DNA of 22,386 bases from the NCBI GenBank assembly GCA_021790075.1, contig JAJYIN010000010.1, positions 1-22,386 on the forward strand, written 5' to 3'. Of the stretch, positions 7,684-16,460 are shown piece after piece. How positions within the stretch are numbered: the stretch's first letter is position 1; every line of letters starts with the position of its first letter. The DNA is from Actinomycetes bacterium (GTDB lineage: Bacteria; Actinomycetota; Thermoleophilia; BMS3ABIN01). The translations under genes were made by a program, and so were the position numbers. Under the pieces are notes generated by a model that was given only the letters and a program-made list of their open reading frames with translations, was not told the origin of the DNA and made no database searches.

Positions 7684-9159
7684 CTAGTTGACCGGTGCCT
7701 TGCCGCTATTTACCTGCCGCTCCCTGTTGATGGCCTCGGCGCGGTCGGCCGCTTTCTTCTGCTCATCGTCCAGCCAGTCCTGGGCCCACCGGTACTGGGT
7801 CGACCAGACCTCGTCTGCCACCTCTTCCAGACTACCGGCGTACTCGTCGAGCCCTTCGCGAAGGACCGTGATGACGCTCTCGGCCCCGTCATGAGTGGCA
7901 TAGGCGCCGTGCATCTCCACCGCCTCCCTGAGAACATCGGGGTGGTCGATGATGGGACAGGGGCGCAGCAGATTGTGCCCGAAGGGCTGCCGGCGGCGGA
8001 TCGACTGGAAGAATGGCGACTTGAGTGCTTCCAGCAGCGACATATCGCTGATGTTGTCCGTGGCAAAATGACAGAAGACGCAGGGCTCCACGTCGCCGCG
8101 GTTGTTGATGTGCAGGTATTTGCGCCCGGCTGCCAGACAACCGCCGGTGAGCGTGCCGTCATTCCAGAAGTCGGCCACCAGAATCGGCAGCTCCCTGCGG
8201 ATGCGGTTCACCCCTTCACGCAGCCTGTTCCGCTCCTTCGGCGAAGGCATATATGCCAGATCGGGAGATTTGCCAATGGGGATGTACGAGAAATACCAGC
8301 CGTAGCTGCATCCCTTGTTGATCAGCATCTCCACGAATTCATTACTGATGATCGTATCGATGTTCTTGCGCGAGGCGGTGGCGCTAAAGGCAAACACGGC
8401 GCCCCGCTCACGCAGGTTGTCCATGGCGCGCATCACCTTGTCAAAGGTGCCCGGCCCGCGACGCTCATCCGTTTCCTTCTGGAAGCCCTCGATGCTGATC
8501 GCCGGGGCGATATTGCCCAGCTCGACGATCCGGTCGGCCATTTCCTCGTCGATCAGGGTGCCGTTGGTATATATCTGGAAGGCAATATCATTATGCTTCT
8601 CGATCAACCCCAGCAGCGGCTTGTAGAAGAACGGCTCGCCGCCGGTGATGACAAAGAACCTGACGCCTAGATCCTTGGCCTCGGTAATCACCCGGTCCAT
8701 CACCTCGGGGTCCAGGTCATCCTTCTTGGTGTAGTTGCCGGCATAGCACCCGACACAGCTGATATTGCAGCGCATGCTGGGCGAGATGACCATCAGGTTG
8801 GGAGAACTGATGCCAGCCTCTTTCATTAACTGTTCCGACACGTTAGGGTCGCGGAAGAAGAGGCCGACGATGGTCTTGGCGATGTAGTTCTTGCGGACAT
8901 TCGAATCAATATTGCCGAGGAGGCGGTTGAAGTACTGAACGCCGACACTCCCGGGGGCCAGATAATCCTGCATCCATTCGGCCACCATTTTCTGCTGTTT
9001 GCTGTCCGCCAGCTTGCCAAAAGCCTGGGCCAGACGCTGGTAGTTTTTGTCCGAGGATTGGGCCAAAACTTTGAGTGACTGGCTCAACACGCGTTCGGCG
9101 GCATCGTGTTTGGCGCGGTTAAAGACCTCTTTACTCTTCGAGACAAAATTCAGGTCCAT
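7684..9159 (-). CDS. Radical SAM protein with C-terminal cysteine cluster
   Basis: About 491 residues. The N-terminal 125 residues are helical and lysine/glutamine-rich. The radical SAM core follows with CNISCVGCY (C131, C135, C138, binding the 4Fe-4S cluster that cleaves S-adenosylmethionine), TGGEP (172-176) and IYTNGTLI. A later cluster, GGCLAAG then EPCVFCH (C341, C360, C363), resembles a SPASM/twitch-type auxiliary cluster site. The C-terminus is charged and helical. SPASM-like proteins often modify peptides or cofactors, but no precursor peptide is recognisable nearby, so the substrate is unknown. The start is set by AGGAGG at 7 nt before the ATG at 9159; an in-frame TTG at 9165 is too close to that site. 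A sigma-70-type promoter lies upstream. Confidence 0.9.
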   Translation of the reverse strand: MDLNFVSKSKEVFNRAKHDAAERVLSQSLKVLAQSSDKNYQRLAQAFGKLADSKQQKMVAEWMQDYLAPGSVGVQYFNRLLGNIDSNVRKNYIAKTIVGLFFRDPNVSEQLMKEAGISSPNLMVISPSMRCNISCVGCYAGNYTKKDDLDPEVMDRVITEAKDLGVRFFVITGGEPFFYKPLLGLIEKHNDIAFQIYTNGTLIDEEMADRIVELGNIAPAISIEGFQKETDERRGPGTFDKVMRAMDNLRERGAVFAFSATASRKNIDTIISNEFVEMLINKGCSYGWYFSYIPIGKSPDLAYMPSPKERNRLREGVNRIRRELPILVADFWNDGTLTGGCLAAGRKYLHINNRGDVEPCVFCHFATDNISDMSLLEALKSPFFQSIRRRQPFGHNLLRPCPIIDHPDVLREAVEMHGAYATHDGAESVITVLREGLDEYAGSLEEVADEVWSTQYRWAQDWLDDEQKKAADRAEAINRERQVNSGKAPVN

Positions 9160-9203
9160 ATCCAAGCCTCCTACTTGACGTCTTTCTAAATCAATTGACC
9201 GGA

Positions 9204-9232
9204 TTTATGAGACTACCCGCTGCGCTTGTCAA
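9204..9232 (-). promoter_or_regulatory. Sigma-70-type promoter of the radical SAM gene
   Basis: On the minus strand TTGACA (9232-9227) is followed after exactly 17 nt by CATAAA (9209-9204). The -35 is a perfect match and the -10 is 4 of 6. It would start transcription near 9197, giving a leader of about 38 nt with AGGAGG before the start codon. Confidence 0.6.
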
Positions 9233-9495
9233 AGTAAATTACCCATTAGCCGCCAGCTAAAACCTGATGACAACCGGCCCGGAAGCGCCTCGTGTGACCG
9301 GCGCCCCCCGTTTTAACCTGCAGTGGACGTATTTAGAATCGCCTGACAACTTTGCGAGAATCCTATCAAAAATTGTAAAAAAGGAAAGTGGGAAATAAGC
9401 ACTGCCATGGAATAAACTACGGAAAACCGGGGGAATAAGATTTCATCGGGGAAAAGCTGTTCAAGCCTTTTATTTCCGGAACCGTATTAAATAGC
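9233..9495. other. Divergent intergenic region
   Basis: The space between the radical SAM gene and the debranching enzyme carries the minus-strand promoter on its left. On the plus strand a TAGAAT at 9334-9339 resembles a -10 box, but no convincing -35 is placed before it. I see no gene, hairpin or riboswitch. The debranching gene has no clear Shine-Dalgarno sequence. Confidence 0.4.
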
Positions 9496-11721
9496 ATGTC
9501 TAGCCCAGAAACCGCCAACGGACGCCAAATAAAGATCGGTGATGAGTACTTTCAGGTGCTCACCGAGGAGTCCAGCCGTGTGCTGGCGCATGGCGAGCCC
9601 TTCGTCATCGTTGACGTAAAGAAGGAGAAACTGGTAGTCAAGGAAGGCGAGCTCTTCCTGTACAGCGACATCGAGGGCAATGTGGCGCGCGACGACACCT
9701 CCGGCCTGGGCCTTTATTTCCAGGACACGCGCTTCCTGAGCACCTTCGATATGACCCTTTTCGGTTCCAAACCGGTGTTGCTGTCTTCCACCGCGGACCG
9801 TGGCTTTATGAGCCAGATCGAGCTGACCAATGCCGACTTCATGACCGTCGAGGGGATGGTGGTGCCTCAGGAAACCATCAATATCCGCCGTATCCGCGTG
9901 GTGAACGGCAAGCTCTACGAGCTGATCCGCATCAAGAACTACAACCACTTCCCTGTGGATATCTCCCTGGAATTCGAGTTCGACTCCGATTTCGCCGACA
10001 TGTTCGAGGTCCGCGGCACCAAGCGCACCAGGTACGGCACCCGGCTGGCGCCCAAGACCACAGAGGACTCCATCCTGCTGGCTTATCATGGCCTTGACGC
10101 CATCCTGCGCAAAACCGATATCCGGCTGGAGACGCCGCCCACCACGATCGATGGCACCAGTGCCATCTACCGCTTCCAGCTGAAGCCGCGGGAGCGGCGG
10201 GTGATCAAGTTCAGCGTCGAGCCGATCCTGCCTACCACCCGGGTTCCCGAGATCACTGACTTCAACAAGGCGATCGGCGATGTCAGAAAGAGTTACGAGC
10301 GCTGGTTCAGTAGCTCGACGCAGCTACACACCGACAATGAACTCTTTACCACGCTGCTTCGCAGCAGCCAGCGGGACATCCGCATGCTGGCAACCGACAC
10401 CGAGATGGGCTATTTCCTCAGCGCCGGAGTGCCCTGGTTCGTCACCCCATTCGGCCGCGACACCATCATCACCTGCCTGCAGATCATGATGCTGGATCCG
10501 CTGCCGGCCATGGACACAGCCAAGGTTTTCACCCAGCTGCAGGGCAAGACCATAGACCCCTGGCGGGATGAAGAGCCGGGCAAGATCTTCCATGAGGTGC
10601 GGCGCGGGGAACTGGCCAACATCCGCGCCATCCCCCATACGCCTTATTTTGGCAGCGCTGACTCCACGGCGCTTTACCTGATCATGCTGTCAGACATTGT
10701 GTTGTGGACCGGCGACCTGGATTTCGCCCGTTCCATGCTGGAGCCGATCAACCTGGCATTGCGCTGGATAGATGAATATGGCGATCCCGACCAGGATGGT
10801 TTCGTTGAATACGAAACCAAGTCCCGGCGCGGCCTGGTAAACCAGGGATGGAAGGATTCCGGCAATTCAGTGGTGCACACGGATGGCCGCCTGGCCGAGC
10901 CCCCGATCGCCCTGGCTGAGGTACAGGCCTACGTCTACTACGCCAAGCGCCGCATCAGCAGTCTGTTCGAGCTACTGGGTTACCGGGAGCGGGCCGGCGA
11001 GATCAGAGCCCAGGCCGAGAAGCTGAAAAGCGCTTATAACCAGGCATTCTGGATGCCGCGCGAGGGATATTTCGCCCTGGCGCTGGATGGCGAGAAGAAT
11101 CAGGTCAAAACGATCACGTCCAATCCCGCCCACGGGCTCTGGGCCAGGATAATCGATGAAGAGAAAGCCGAGCGGGTCAGGGACCGCCTGATGCAGCCCG
11201 ATATGTTCTCCGGCTGGGGCATCCGCACCCTGAGCAAATCATCGATTAATTACAATCCCATGAGCTACCACAACGGCAGCGTCTGGCCTCATGACAACGC
11301 CATCATCATCAGGGGGCTGAAGAAGTACGGTTATAACGAGGCGGCGGCCCAGGTTGCCAGCGGGCTGTTCGATGCCGCCCTTCATTACGATTATTACCGG
11401 CTGCCCGAGCTGTTCTGCGGGTTCACCAAGCGCTCCATCAGCCGGCCGGTCAACTATCCGGTCGCCTGCAGTCCCCAGGCCTGGGCGGCCGGCAGCATCT
11501 TCATGATCCTGCAGGCGCTGCTGGGAATTGAGGCCGATGCTCCCAGCAGCACCGTTTACGTTAACTGCCCCTCACTGCCTCAATGGCTCAAGGAAGTCGA
11601 CGTCCGGGGCATGCAGGTAGGCAAGGCTTCCCTGTCGCTCAAGTTCCGCCGCGATGGCGACGTCACCTCATTTGTGGTAACAGAGAAATCCGGCACGGTG
11701 CGGACGATCGTCACGGAGTAA
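9496..11721 (+). CDS. Amylo-alpha-1,6-glucosidase-type glycogen debranching enzyme
   Basis: Predicted to hydrolyse alpha-1,6 branches of glycogen or related glucans in the cytosol. In 741 residues an N-terminal beta-rich debranching domain (about 47-260; KEGELFLYSDIEGN, LGLYFQDTRFLS) precedes an alpha/alpha-barrel catalytic domain (about 280-735). The barrel carries FVTPFGRDTII (315-325), QGWKDSGNSVVHTDGRLA (around W452-K453-D454), MSYHNGSVWPHDNA and a C-terminal ACSPQAWAAGS. These are the signature blocks of this GH-family debranching group. The first 45 residues are an extension before the usual start. ATG at 9496 has no Shine-Dalgarno, but no better start is seen. It stands alone and converges on the cyclase-family gene 39 bases downstream, with no strong terminator in that gap. 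Some relatives act on fructans or other glycans, so substrate is not certain. Confidence 0.9.
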   Translation: MSSPETANGRQIKIGDEYFQVLTEESSRVLAHGEPFVIVDVKKEKLVVKEGELFLYSDIEGNVARDDTSGLGLYFQDTRFLSTFDMTLFGSKPVLLSSTADRGFMSQIELTNADFMTVEGMVVPQETINIRRIRVVNGKLYELIRIKNYNHFPVDISLEFEFDSDFADMFEVRGTKRTRYGTRLAPKTTEDSILLAYHGLDAILRKTDIRLETPPTTIDGTSAIYRFQLKPRERRVIKFSVEPILPTTRVPEITDFNKAIGDVRKSYERWFSSSTQLHTDNELFTTLLRSSQRDIRMLATDTEMGYFLSAGVPWFVTPFGRDTIITCLQIMMLDPLPAMDTAKVFTQLQGKTIDPWRDEEPGKIFHEVRRGELANIRAIPHTPYFGSADSTALYLIMLSDIVLWTGDLDFARSMLEPINLALRWIDEYGDPDQDGFVEYETKSRRGLVNQGWKDSGNSVVHTDGRLAEPPIALAEVQAYVYYAKRRISSLFELLGYRERAGEIRAQAEKLKSAYNQAFWMPREGYFALALDGEKNQVKTITSNPAHGLWARIIDEEKAERVRDRLMQPDMFSGWGIRTLSKSSINYNPMSYHNGSVWPHDNAIIIRGLKKYGYNEAAAQVASGLFDAALHYDYYRLPELFCGFTKRSISRPVNYPVACSPQAWAAGSIFMILQALLGIEADAPSSTVYVNCPSLPQWLKEVDVRGMQVGKASLSLKFRRDGDVTSFVVTEKSGTVRTIVTE

Positions 11722-11760
11722 CAGTGCCGCCGCCACGGTAATTTCCTTCATCGCCAACCG

Positions 11761-12393
11761 CTAGCCCTCGATAAGCACCGCCCGGGCCGGGGCCCCATCC
11801 CCGCCCCTGATCTTGAGGGGAAGGCAGGCAAGCTGGTAGTCGCCGGCATCGACATTTCTCAGGTCCACTCCCTCGATGATTATCACCGACGCTCTCAGCA
11901 GCGTCTGATGCACATGAGTGGTGCGGGATCTGAACTTCTCGATGGAAAGATAATCGATCCCGACCAGCCTGACCCCGCGGTCCACCAGCAGACTGGCGGC
12001 GTCATCGTCCAGGGAAACGTACTGCGTGCTGAACTCGTCGCTGTCCCATAAACCGGAATTGCTGGTCTTAAGAAGCACCCGGACCGCGTCGCCCAGCCCC
12101 GCCGACTCCAGGCCGGCCGCAGACACCGAACCGGCGGCGCCGGTCAGATCCAGCACCCGTGCCGGCCCTACCAGCGCTTCCAGAGGAAGCTCATCGACGC
12201 CGGCCATGCCATCCACGAAATGGCGGGGGGCGTCCACATGCGTGCCGGAATGAGAGCCCAGTTTAAGCACGGACAGGTTGGCGTGATCCCCCTTGGTGAT
12301 CTCATGGTAGGGCTCGACTTCGACGCCGGCGTCGCCGGGGAAATAGACCATGCCGGAATACACAGGCACTGAGATATCGATAATTCGTGTCAT
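11761..12393 (-). CDS. Cyclase-family (kynurenine formamidase-like) metal-dependent hydrolase
   Basis: 210 residues, the usual length for this family. The metal-binding motif is intact: SHSGTHVDAPRHF with H48, H52, D54 and H58. Further family blocks are RIIDISVPVYSGMVYFPGD at the start, VGIDYLSIEKF and, near the end, GDYQLACLPLKIRGGDGAPARAVL. Members hydrolyse N-formylkynurenine, isatin or other cyclic or acyl amides. With no tryptophan-catabolism genes nearby I leave the substrate open and give no symbol. The ATG at 12393 follows GGAGG by 4 nt; an earlier in-frame ATG at 12423 lies inside the neighbouring pseudogene and lacks such a site. Convergent with the debranching enzyme gene. Confidence 0.88.
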   Translation of the reverse strand: MTRIIDISVPVYSGMVYFPGDAGVEVEPYHEITKGDHANLSVLKLGSHSGTHVDAPRHFVDGMAGVDELPLEALVGPARVLDLTGAAGSVSAAGLESAGLGDAVRVLLKTSNSGLWDSDEFSTQYVSLDDDAASLLVDRGVRLVGIDYLSIEKFRSRTTHVHQTLLRASVIIIEGVDLRNVDAGDYQLACLPLKIRGGDGAPARAVLIEG

Positions 12394-12409
12394 TATTCCT
12401 CCAGTTCTT

Positions 12410-12723
12410 TCATTGCAAGTCACTCAGCAGCCCCGGCTCGTGATCACTCGATGCAATTGCCGGCACTTCATTTGAATAAAGTACCCAAAAATAACCTCCC
12501 ATCACCAGCACTGCCTCGATCGGGCCCTGAAACAGCAGGTGCACATGAGCATGTTGAAGTCATCCAGCCTTACAATTTCCGGGAACGGGGGCAAGATATC
12601 AGGTTCGCCGCTTTCGGCGCCGAGTGCGGGCGCCAGCAATGCTTCCGTCCCCAGGTCCATAGCAAGTATCTGCATTACACCAGGCGGCGGGGGAACGTTA
12701 AAAAAGCCAAAGGGCGCAAAGCG
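12410..12723 (-). pseudogene. Remnant of a P-type cation-transporting ATPase (C-terminal membrane part)
   Basis: No intact gene lies between the pilus locus and the cyclase gene, but minus-strand translation shows P-type ATPase sequence. One frame (12723-12502) reads PFGFFNVPPPPGVMQILAMD then LGTEALLAPALGAESGEPDI, which matches the PLPLTVMQILAIDLGTD.LPALALGAEPPEP block of bacterial Ca/Mg-type P-ATPases (membrane helix 6). After a frameshift near 12535 another frame (to a stop at 12410) reads FQGPIEAVLVMGGYFWVLYS, matching the next helix (family form AYLFLGPIEAAA.M..FF.VL). The catalytic DKTGT and nucleotide-binding regions are absent. The remnant begins after two tandem stops that end the PilX-like gene and runs into the cyclase gene's ribosome site. 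Confidence 0.75.
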
Positions 12724-12726
12724 TTA

Positions 12727-14076
12727 TTAGCGGTCAACCTCGGTCCAGGCGGTTTCCCGCACGACCGTCCAGGCAAAGAAGGGCGGGTCGTTGATGAAGT
12801 CCTGCGTCATATTGAAGTTGAAATTGCCGATATCGGTCATGCCCTTGCCCCAGACGTAACCGATGAAAGTCCCGGAACCGCTGCCATTGGCAGTCACCGG
12901 CCCGTCCGGACAGTAGATAATGCCATGCAGGTTGCCGATGGCATTGCCTTCCAGGCTGACGCTGCCGTTCCGGACGATTATGAGGGCCTTGCCGGTCGTG
13001 TACGGATTGTGGGGCCACTCGAACTTCAGTTTGACGTCATTGGTGTCGGGACTGCCCGAAGGAAAGTCGACGTAAACCACGACATCACCGTCATGGTTCG
13101 GGATATCGCTCTGCTGCAGCGTCAGGTTGCTGGGGGGATTGTCGTTATAATAGCCGCTTGCCTGCGCCTGGGTCTTTAGGACCGACAGCTGGCTGCTGGA
13201 GAGGCCGGAAGTGGAAAACACCGACTGCATGTCACTGAGGCTGAATGTATTTCCGGCCGGCCCCCGGCTGTCCCGGTCATTGGCGTCATTGCTGGTATTA
13301 TAATAACTGGTGGTGCTGCCGGTTGTTGAATAGATCTGGGAGCTGCCGCCGTTGGACTTGGCATAAATGGAGCCAGTGGCGAAGACGCCTGCTCCGCCTC
13401 CGTACATCAGGTCTGTTCCGGAGAGAGTCAGCTTGTCCCGTCCGTAAAAATTGCCGCGCACGAAAACGCTCTGGTTGGTAAGGGCCACATTGCCGTTGGC
13501 GTGTATATCACCATTGATATAGAAAGACAATGGATAGCCGCTTCCTTCGACACGAACCCTTTGCTGCAGCTTGCGGTAACCACTGCCGGAATTTGCCTCG
13601 GCTGTAATCAAAAGGTATTCCGGGGCCGGATTGGCGGATGCAAGGTTGAGACCGCAGCCCGTGCAGTGAACCCCATTGGAGTCCACCAGGTCCACAGAGA
13701 CGGTAAAGGTTTCATTGCCGATCTTCATGACTATCGGATTGGCCGGATTCTGACGGCGCGCCGGGTCGGGATCCATCAGATAACCGAAACCGTCCGGACT
13801 TTGGTCGGCCCGGGGCTGGGTCAGCTGGCTCTCGGTAGCGGCATAATTGAGCATGTCCAGAGTGGTTTCAATACCGCCTTCGGCATAATAGAAAGCTTGT
13901 CCGCCTGTATTGTCGGCGGTTGACATGCGGCCTTCACGGCTGGCCACAAAGTACATGCCGGCGCCCATGACCAGCAGTACTGCAGACATGATCACTACTG
14001 TCATCATGGCGACCCCGCTCTGGTCAACCATTTTGGCCCAGACTCTGCCCAGTTGATTTTTTACCTCAATTTTCAT
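12727..14076 (-). CDS. PilX-like minor pilin/type IV pilus assembly protein with beta-solenoid region
   Basis: 449 residues. The N-terminus carries the PilX-type feature: a short basic segment, then SGVAMMTVVIMSAVLLVMGA as the single membrane helix, then TGGQAFYYAEGGIE (the A.AEAGIE-like motif of PilX proteins). The middle and end alternate short beta strands and glycines (FYINGDIHANGNVALTNQ, FVRGNFYGRDKLTLSG, GSVSLEGNAIGNLHGIIYCP), suggesting a right-handed beta-solenoid of bactofilin-like or DUF7305-like type. VHCTGCGLN offers a possible disulfide. It ends FFAWTVVRETAWTEVDR, and TAATAA closes it. Its start overlaps the PilW-like stop (ATGA), so it is the last gene of a coupled pseudopilin operon. 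Probably part of the pilus-initiating tip complex. Confidence 0.82.
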   Translation of the reverse strand: MKIEVKNQLGRVWAKMVDQSGVAMMTVVIMSAVLLVMGAGMYFVASREGRMSTADNTGGQAFYYAEGGIETTLDMLNYAATESQLTQPRADQSPDGFGYLMDPDPARRQNPANPIVMKIGNETFTVSVDLVDSNGVHCTGCGLNLASANPAPEYLLITAEANSGSGYRKLQQRVRVEGSGYPLSFYINGDIHANGNVALTNQSVFVRGNFYGRDKLTLSGTDLMYGGGAGVFATGSIYAKSNGGSSQIYSTTGSTTSYYNTSNDANDRDSRGPAGNTFSLSDMQSVFSTSGLSSSQLSVLKTQAQASGYYNDNPPSNLTLQQSDIPNHDGDVVVYVDFPSGSPDTNDVKLKFEWPHNPYTTGKALIIVRNGSVSLEGNAIGNLHGIIYCPDGPVTANGSGSGTFIGYVWGKGMTDIGNFNFNMTQDFINDPPFFAWTVVRETAWTEVDR

Positions 14077-14696
14077 TGTACCATCCTGTTTCTCAGCCAG
14101 GCCTGGTCGCTGAAGACCTGCTGCGACTCCTTGCCGGTTTGCATGGTCAATGCGATATCCACCCTGGCTATCTTGTCCGGAACCCCATTGCAGCCTGGCT
14201 GCTGCAGTTCCTGTAGTGTAATGACGCCATCATACGGCGGTGTATCGCAACGGTAATCATTGCCGAAGTAGTTGAACTGCGCTGCAGCCACGTCGTTGAC
14301 CATGGTCACCTGTCCTCCACCGGCCGATGAGGAACGCCAAAGGGTGCCTGGCGTCCCTCCGTCACCCGGTAAAAAGCCATATGTGACAGTTTCGTCGCCG
14401 CTGCCGAAGTTGACTGTAAAAGACACCTGAGTGGGATCCGCCGTGACAATACCGGAGGCCTGCCGCAATTCTCTTGTCATCCGGTTCATTCCTTGCCGGG
14501 CATTCTCGGTGATGTCGGCAATGTCCTGACCTTTCTTCCAGTTGCGGCTGGTTTGCCACAGGAAACTAAACATGCCGGTGATGATAACGGCAAAGATTCC
14601 CAGAGCGACCAGCAGTTCGATCATGGTAAAGCCGTCTTCTCTAAGGCCGCTGCCGCACATGCGGGACGGTGTGATTTTTCCCGGGTTCCTAATCAT
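14073..14696 (-). CDS. PilW-like minor pilin
   Basis: 207 residues. A prepilin leader ends in EDG, followed by FTMIELLVALGIFAVIITGM: cleavage after G22 gives mature Phe1 and Glu5, so processing by prepilin peptidase PilD is expected. The remainder is the globular domain typical of PilW/GspJ-like subunits (NARQGMNRMTRELRQASGIV, ending WLRNRMVQ). Two cysteines (YRCDTPP, QPGCNG) may pair. The ATG at 14696 overlaps the stop of the large PilV-like gene as TAATG, which fixes the start; longer versions up to 14804 would lie inside that gene. Its own stop overlaps the next start by 4 bases. Confidence 0.85.
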   Translation of the reverse strand: MIRNPGKITPSRMCGSGLREDGFTMIELLVALGIFAVIITGMFSFLWQTSRNWKKGQDIADITENARQGMNRMTRELRQASGIVTADPTQVSFTVNFGSGDETVTYGFLPGDGGTPGTLWRSSSAGGGQVTMVNDVAAAQFNYFGNDYRCDTPPYDGVITLQELQQPGCNGVPDKIARVDIALTMQTGKESQQVFSDQAWLRNRMVQ

Positions 14697-16453
14697 TACT
14701 GACTCTGATCCACAGTGATGTTGATCTGGCCGATCCAAACCTTTTGCATTCCGGCCGGATCGACCACGGTCACCGTATCCTTGTGCGGGTTGGAAGTTTT
14801 CCAATTGACCTCGGCGCCATAAATACCAGATATCATGATCAACCCGTCCGGAATGGCGATCGTGGCCTTGCCGCTCTCAGCCGTCATGGCGTTGTTGATC
14901 TCGGTAGTGGTGTAACTATGCCACTCGCTGATAAGCGCATTCTCCAACGGATAATTCCTGAGCGATATGTTCTGCAACGGATTCGACGGGCTGATGTTGT
15001 ACAGGTCATAGCATGTATCGCCAATGCTGCTGTACGTGCAGCCTGACTTGTACGGATTGAAAATGCCAACGGTAGCTTGATACGACAGCTGATTGCTGCC
15101 CAGGGATCCTCCCTGCGCCTGGCTTTGAGCCTGCGCCTGGAAGTTGCGGATGAATACAACTCCCTGCGGAGCAGACGGATTCAGCGTCGTCGTGGTTGGC
15201 CACTTCTGCAGCGGCATGATGTTGATCTGCTGATAGGCCGCATTGCCTTTGGCGTTGGTGTGACCGCTTTCCTGCTCGATTTCCGCCTGCAGGTCTTCGT
15301 TGCTGCTGCCAACTGCTGTTACCATGGGATTGACGAAAGCCCAACGCATGTAGCCGCTGAGGTCACCGGATGGCGTTCCCAGGTCGAGCTGCAGCGCCTG
15401 GGTTCCCACGCCCGTATCGGCCTCGGCGTCGGTCTCAAGGCCTCCGCCTTCGACTTCCGCCTTCGCGTACGTATCAGTCATGCTCGGCTTGGGCCAGACG
15501 TCAGGAGGGCCGGTAGTCACGGGTCCGGCCTGCTGCTCATGCTCTCCCGGCCCGGTCACTGTGGCCTCAGCCCCCTTATAGGGATCAGTTACGCCAGTAA
15601 CCTGCAGGTTGCCGGCTATGGAGCTGGCCCATGGATTGGAAGTGCAGCCATAGTTGGTAGTCGCGTGAGCTTCGCCCATGTTCCCATCCACCAAGGTGGT
15701 GTACGGATCCCCCGAGCCTGTTGAAGTCGTGACCGAAATCCCGATGACATCAACCGAGCTCCCCGAAGAATGTGGACAGTCAGAACCGCCGCCGCCGCCG
15801 ACGCCGCCTGCGTGGACGGTTTGCCCAGTGGATGAAATCTGGCTGGGCAGTTCATAACTGCCCTGATTCTGGCCGCCATTTTCAGGCCACGTGACAGTCA
15901 CAATTACACTGACCAGGTTGCTGGGCGGCGTATCATTTCCTTCGCTGTTCGAGTTGTAGTTTGCTGGAGGGATGATGGTGTTGCCATTATTGTCTATAAA
16001 TCTGGTAACAACGGTTCGCGTTATATTTTGAGAATCCGGCGCTGATACAACAGTGTAGTAGGCATCACTGCCCGACTGCGTGAAATAGCCTGTCCAGCCG
16101 CGTCCGTCCACGCCCGGAGTGGTAATTTGATCCGGATAATATGAATCCAGCAGATCGATATCGCTGGTAGTGCCCTTGTCGGGGTCAGAACTGTAGGGAA
16201 CGTAATACGGACGCGCCCGCATCTCTTCCAGTTGCTGCTGGGCGGTTTGCTTCGCCACCGAAGCCATGCGGGCATGGACTGTCCCTCTGAGGCCGACCGT
16301 CAGAGTCCCGGCGATGCCGGCGGCGATGACCATGAAGATCGCCAGGGCCACCAGCACCTCGATCAGCGAAAACCCATTTTCGTCGCCCCGAAACCGCCCT
16401 GGCGCGATTTTCCAAATGGCATGGCGGTCACTTCTGTAATCAGAAATTCTCAT
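14696..16453 (-). CDS. Large PilV-like minor pilin, possible tip adhesin
   Basis: 585 residues, about three times the usual PilV/GspI length. A leader ending in ENG is followed by FSLIEVLVALAIFMVIAAGI (cleavage after G27, Glu5 at E32) and the conserved KQTAQQQLEEMRARPY of PilV-like proteins. A pilin-like domain runs to about 205, then a glycine linker (VGGGGGS, 218-224) leads to an extra domain of about 360 residues, rich in Ser/Thr/Gly/Asn with a Gln/Ala run near 438-448. Four cysteines (226, 270, 472, 481) could form disulfides. PilV-type subunits sit in the pilus tip, and a large C-terminal domain there suggests a binding role, but I recognise no adhesin family. The gene follows the GspH-like gene by 7 bases and overlaps the next start. 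Confidence 0.82.
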   Translation of the reverse strand: MRISDYRSDRHAIWKIAPGRFRGDENGFSLIEVLVALAIFMVIAAGIAGTLTVGLRGTVHARMASVAKQTAQQQLEEMRARPYYVPYSSDPDKGTTSDIDLLDSYYPDQITTPGVDGRGWTGYFTQSGSDAYYTVVSAPDSQNITRTVVTRFIDNNGNTIIPPANYNSNSEGNDTPPSNLVSVIVTVTWPENGGQNQGSYELPSQISSTGQTVHAGGVGGGGGSDCPHSSGSSVDVIGISVTTSTGSGDPYTTLVDGNMGEAHATTNYGCTSNPWASSIAGNLQVTGVTDPYKGAEATVTGPGEHEQQAGPVTTGPPDVWPKPSMTDTYAKAEVEGGGLETDAEADTGVGTQALQLDLGTPSGDLSGYMRWAFVNPMVTAVGSSNEDLQAEIEQESGHTNAKGNAAYQQINIMPLQKWPTTTTLNPSAPQGVVFIRNFQAQAQSQAQGGSLGSNQLSYQATVGIFNPYKSGCTYSSIGDTCYDLYNISPSNPLQNISLRNYPLENALISEWHSYTTTEINNAMTAESGKATIAIPDGLIMISGIYGAEVNWKTSNPHKDTVTVVDPAGMQKVWIGQINITVDQSQ

Positions 16454-16460
16454 GAGGTTG

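Noticed and set aside
12712..12722. GGGCGCAAAGC on the plus strand, resembling another part of the GEMM-I aptamer.
   Set aside because: The GGCAAACC element and GNRA hairpin are absent, and it faces the 3' end of an opposite-strand gene.
12451..13179. A 242-codon open frame on the plus strand.
   Set aside because: It is antisense to the PilX-like gene and the P-ATPase remnant and shows no family motif. It is open only because of high GC.
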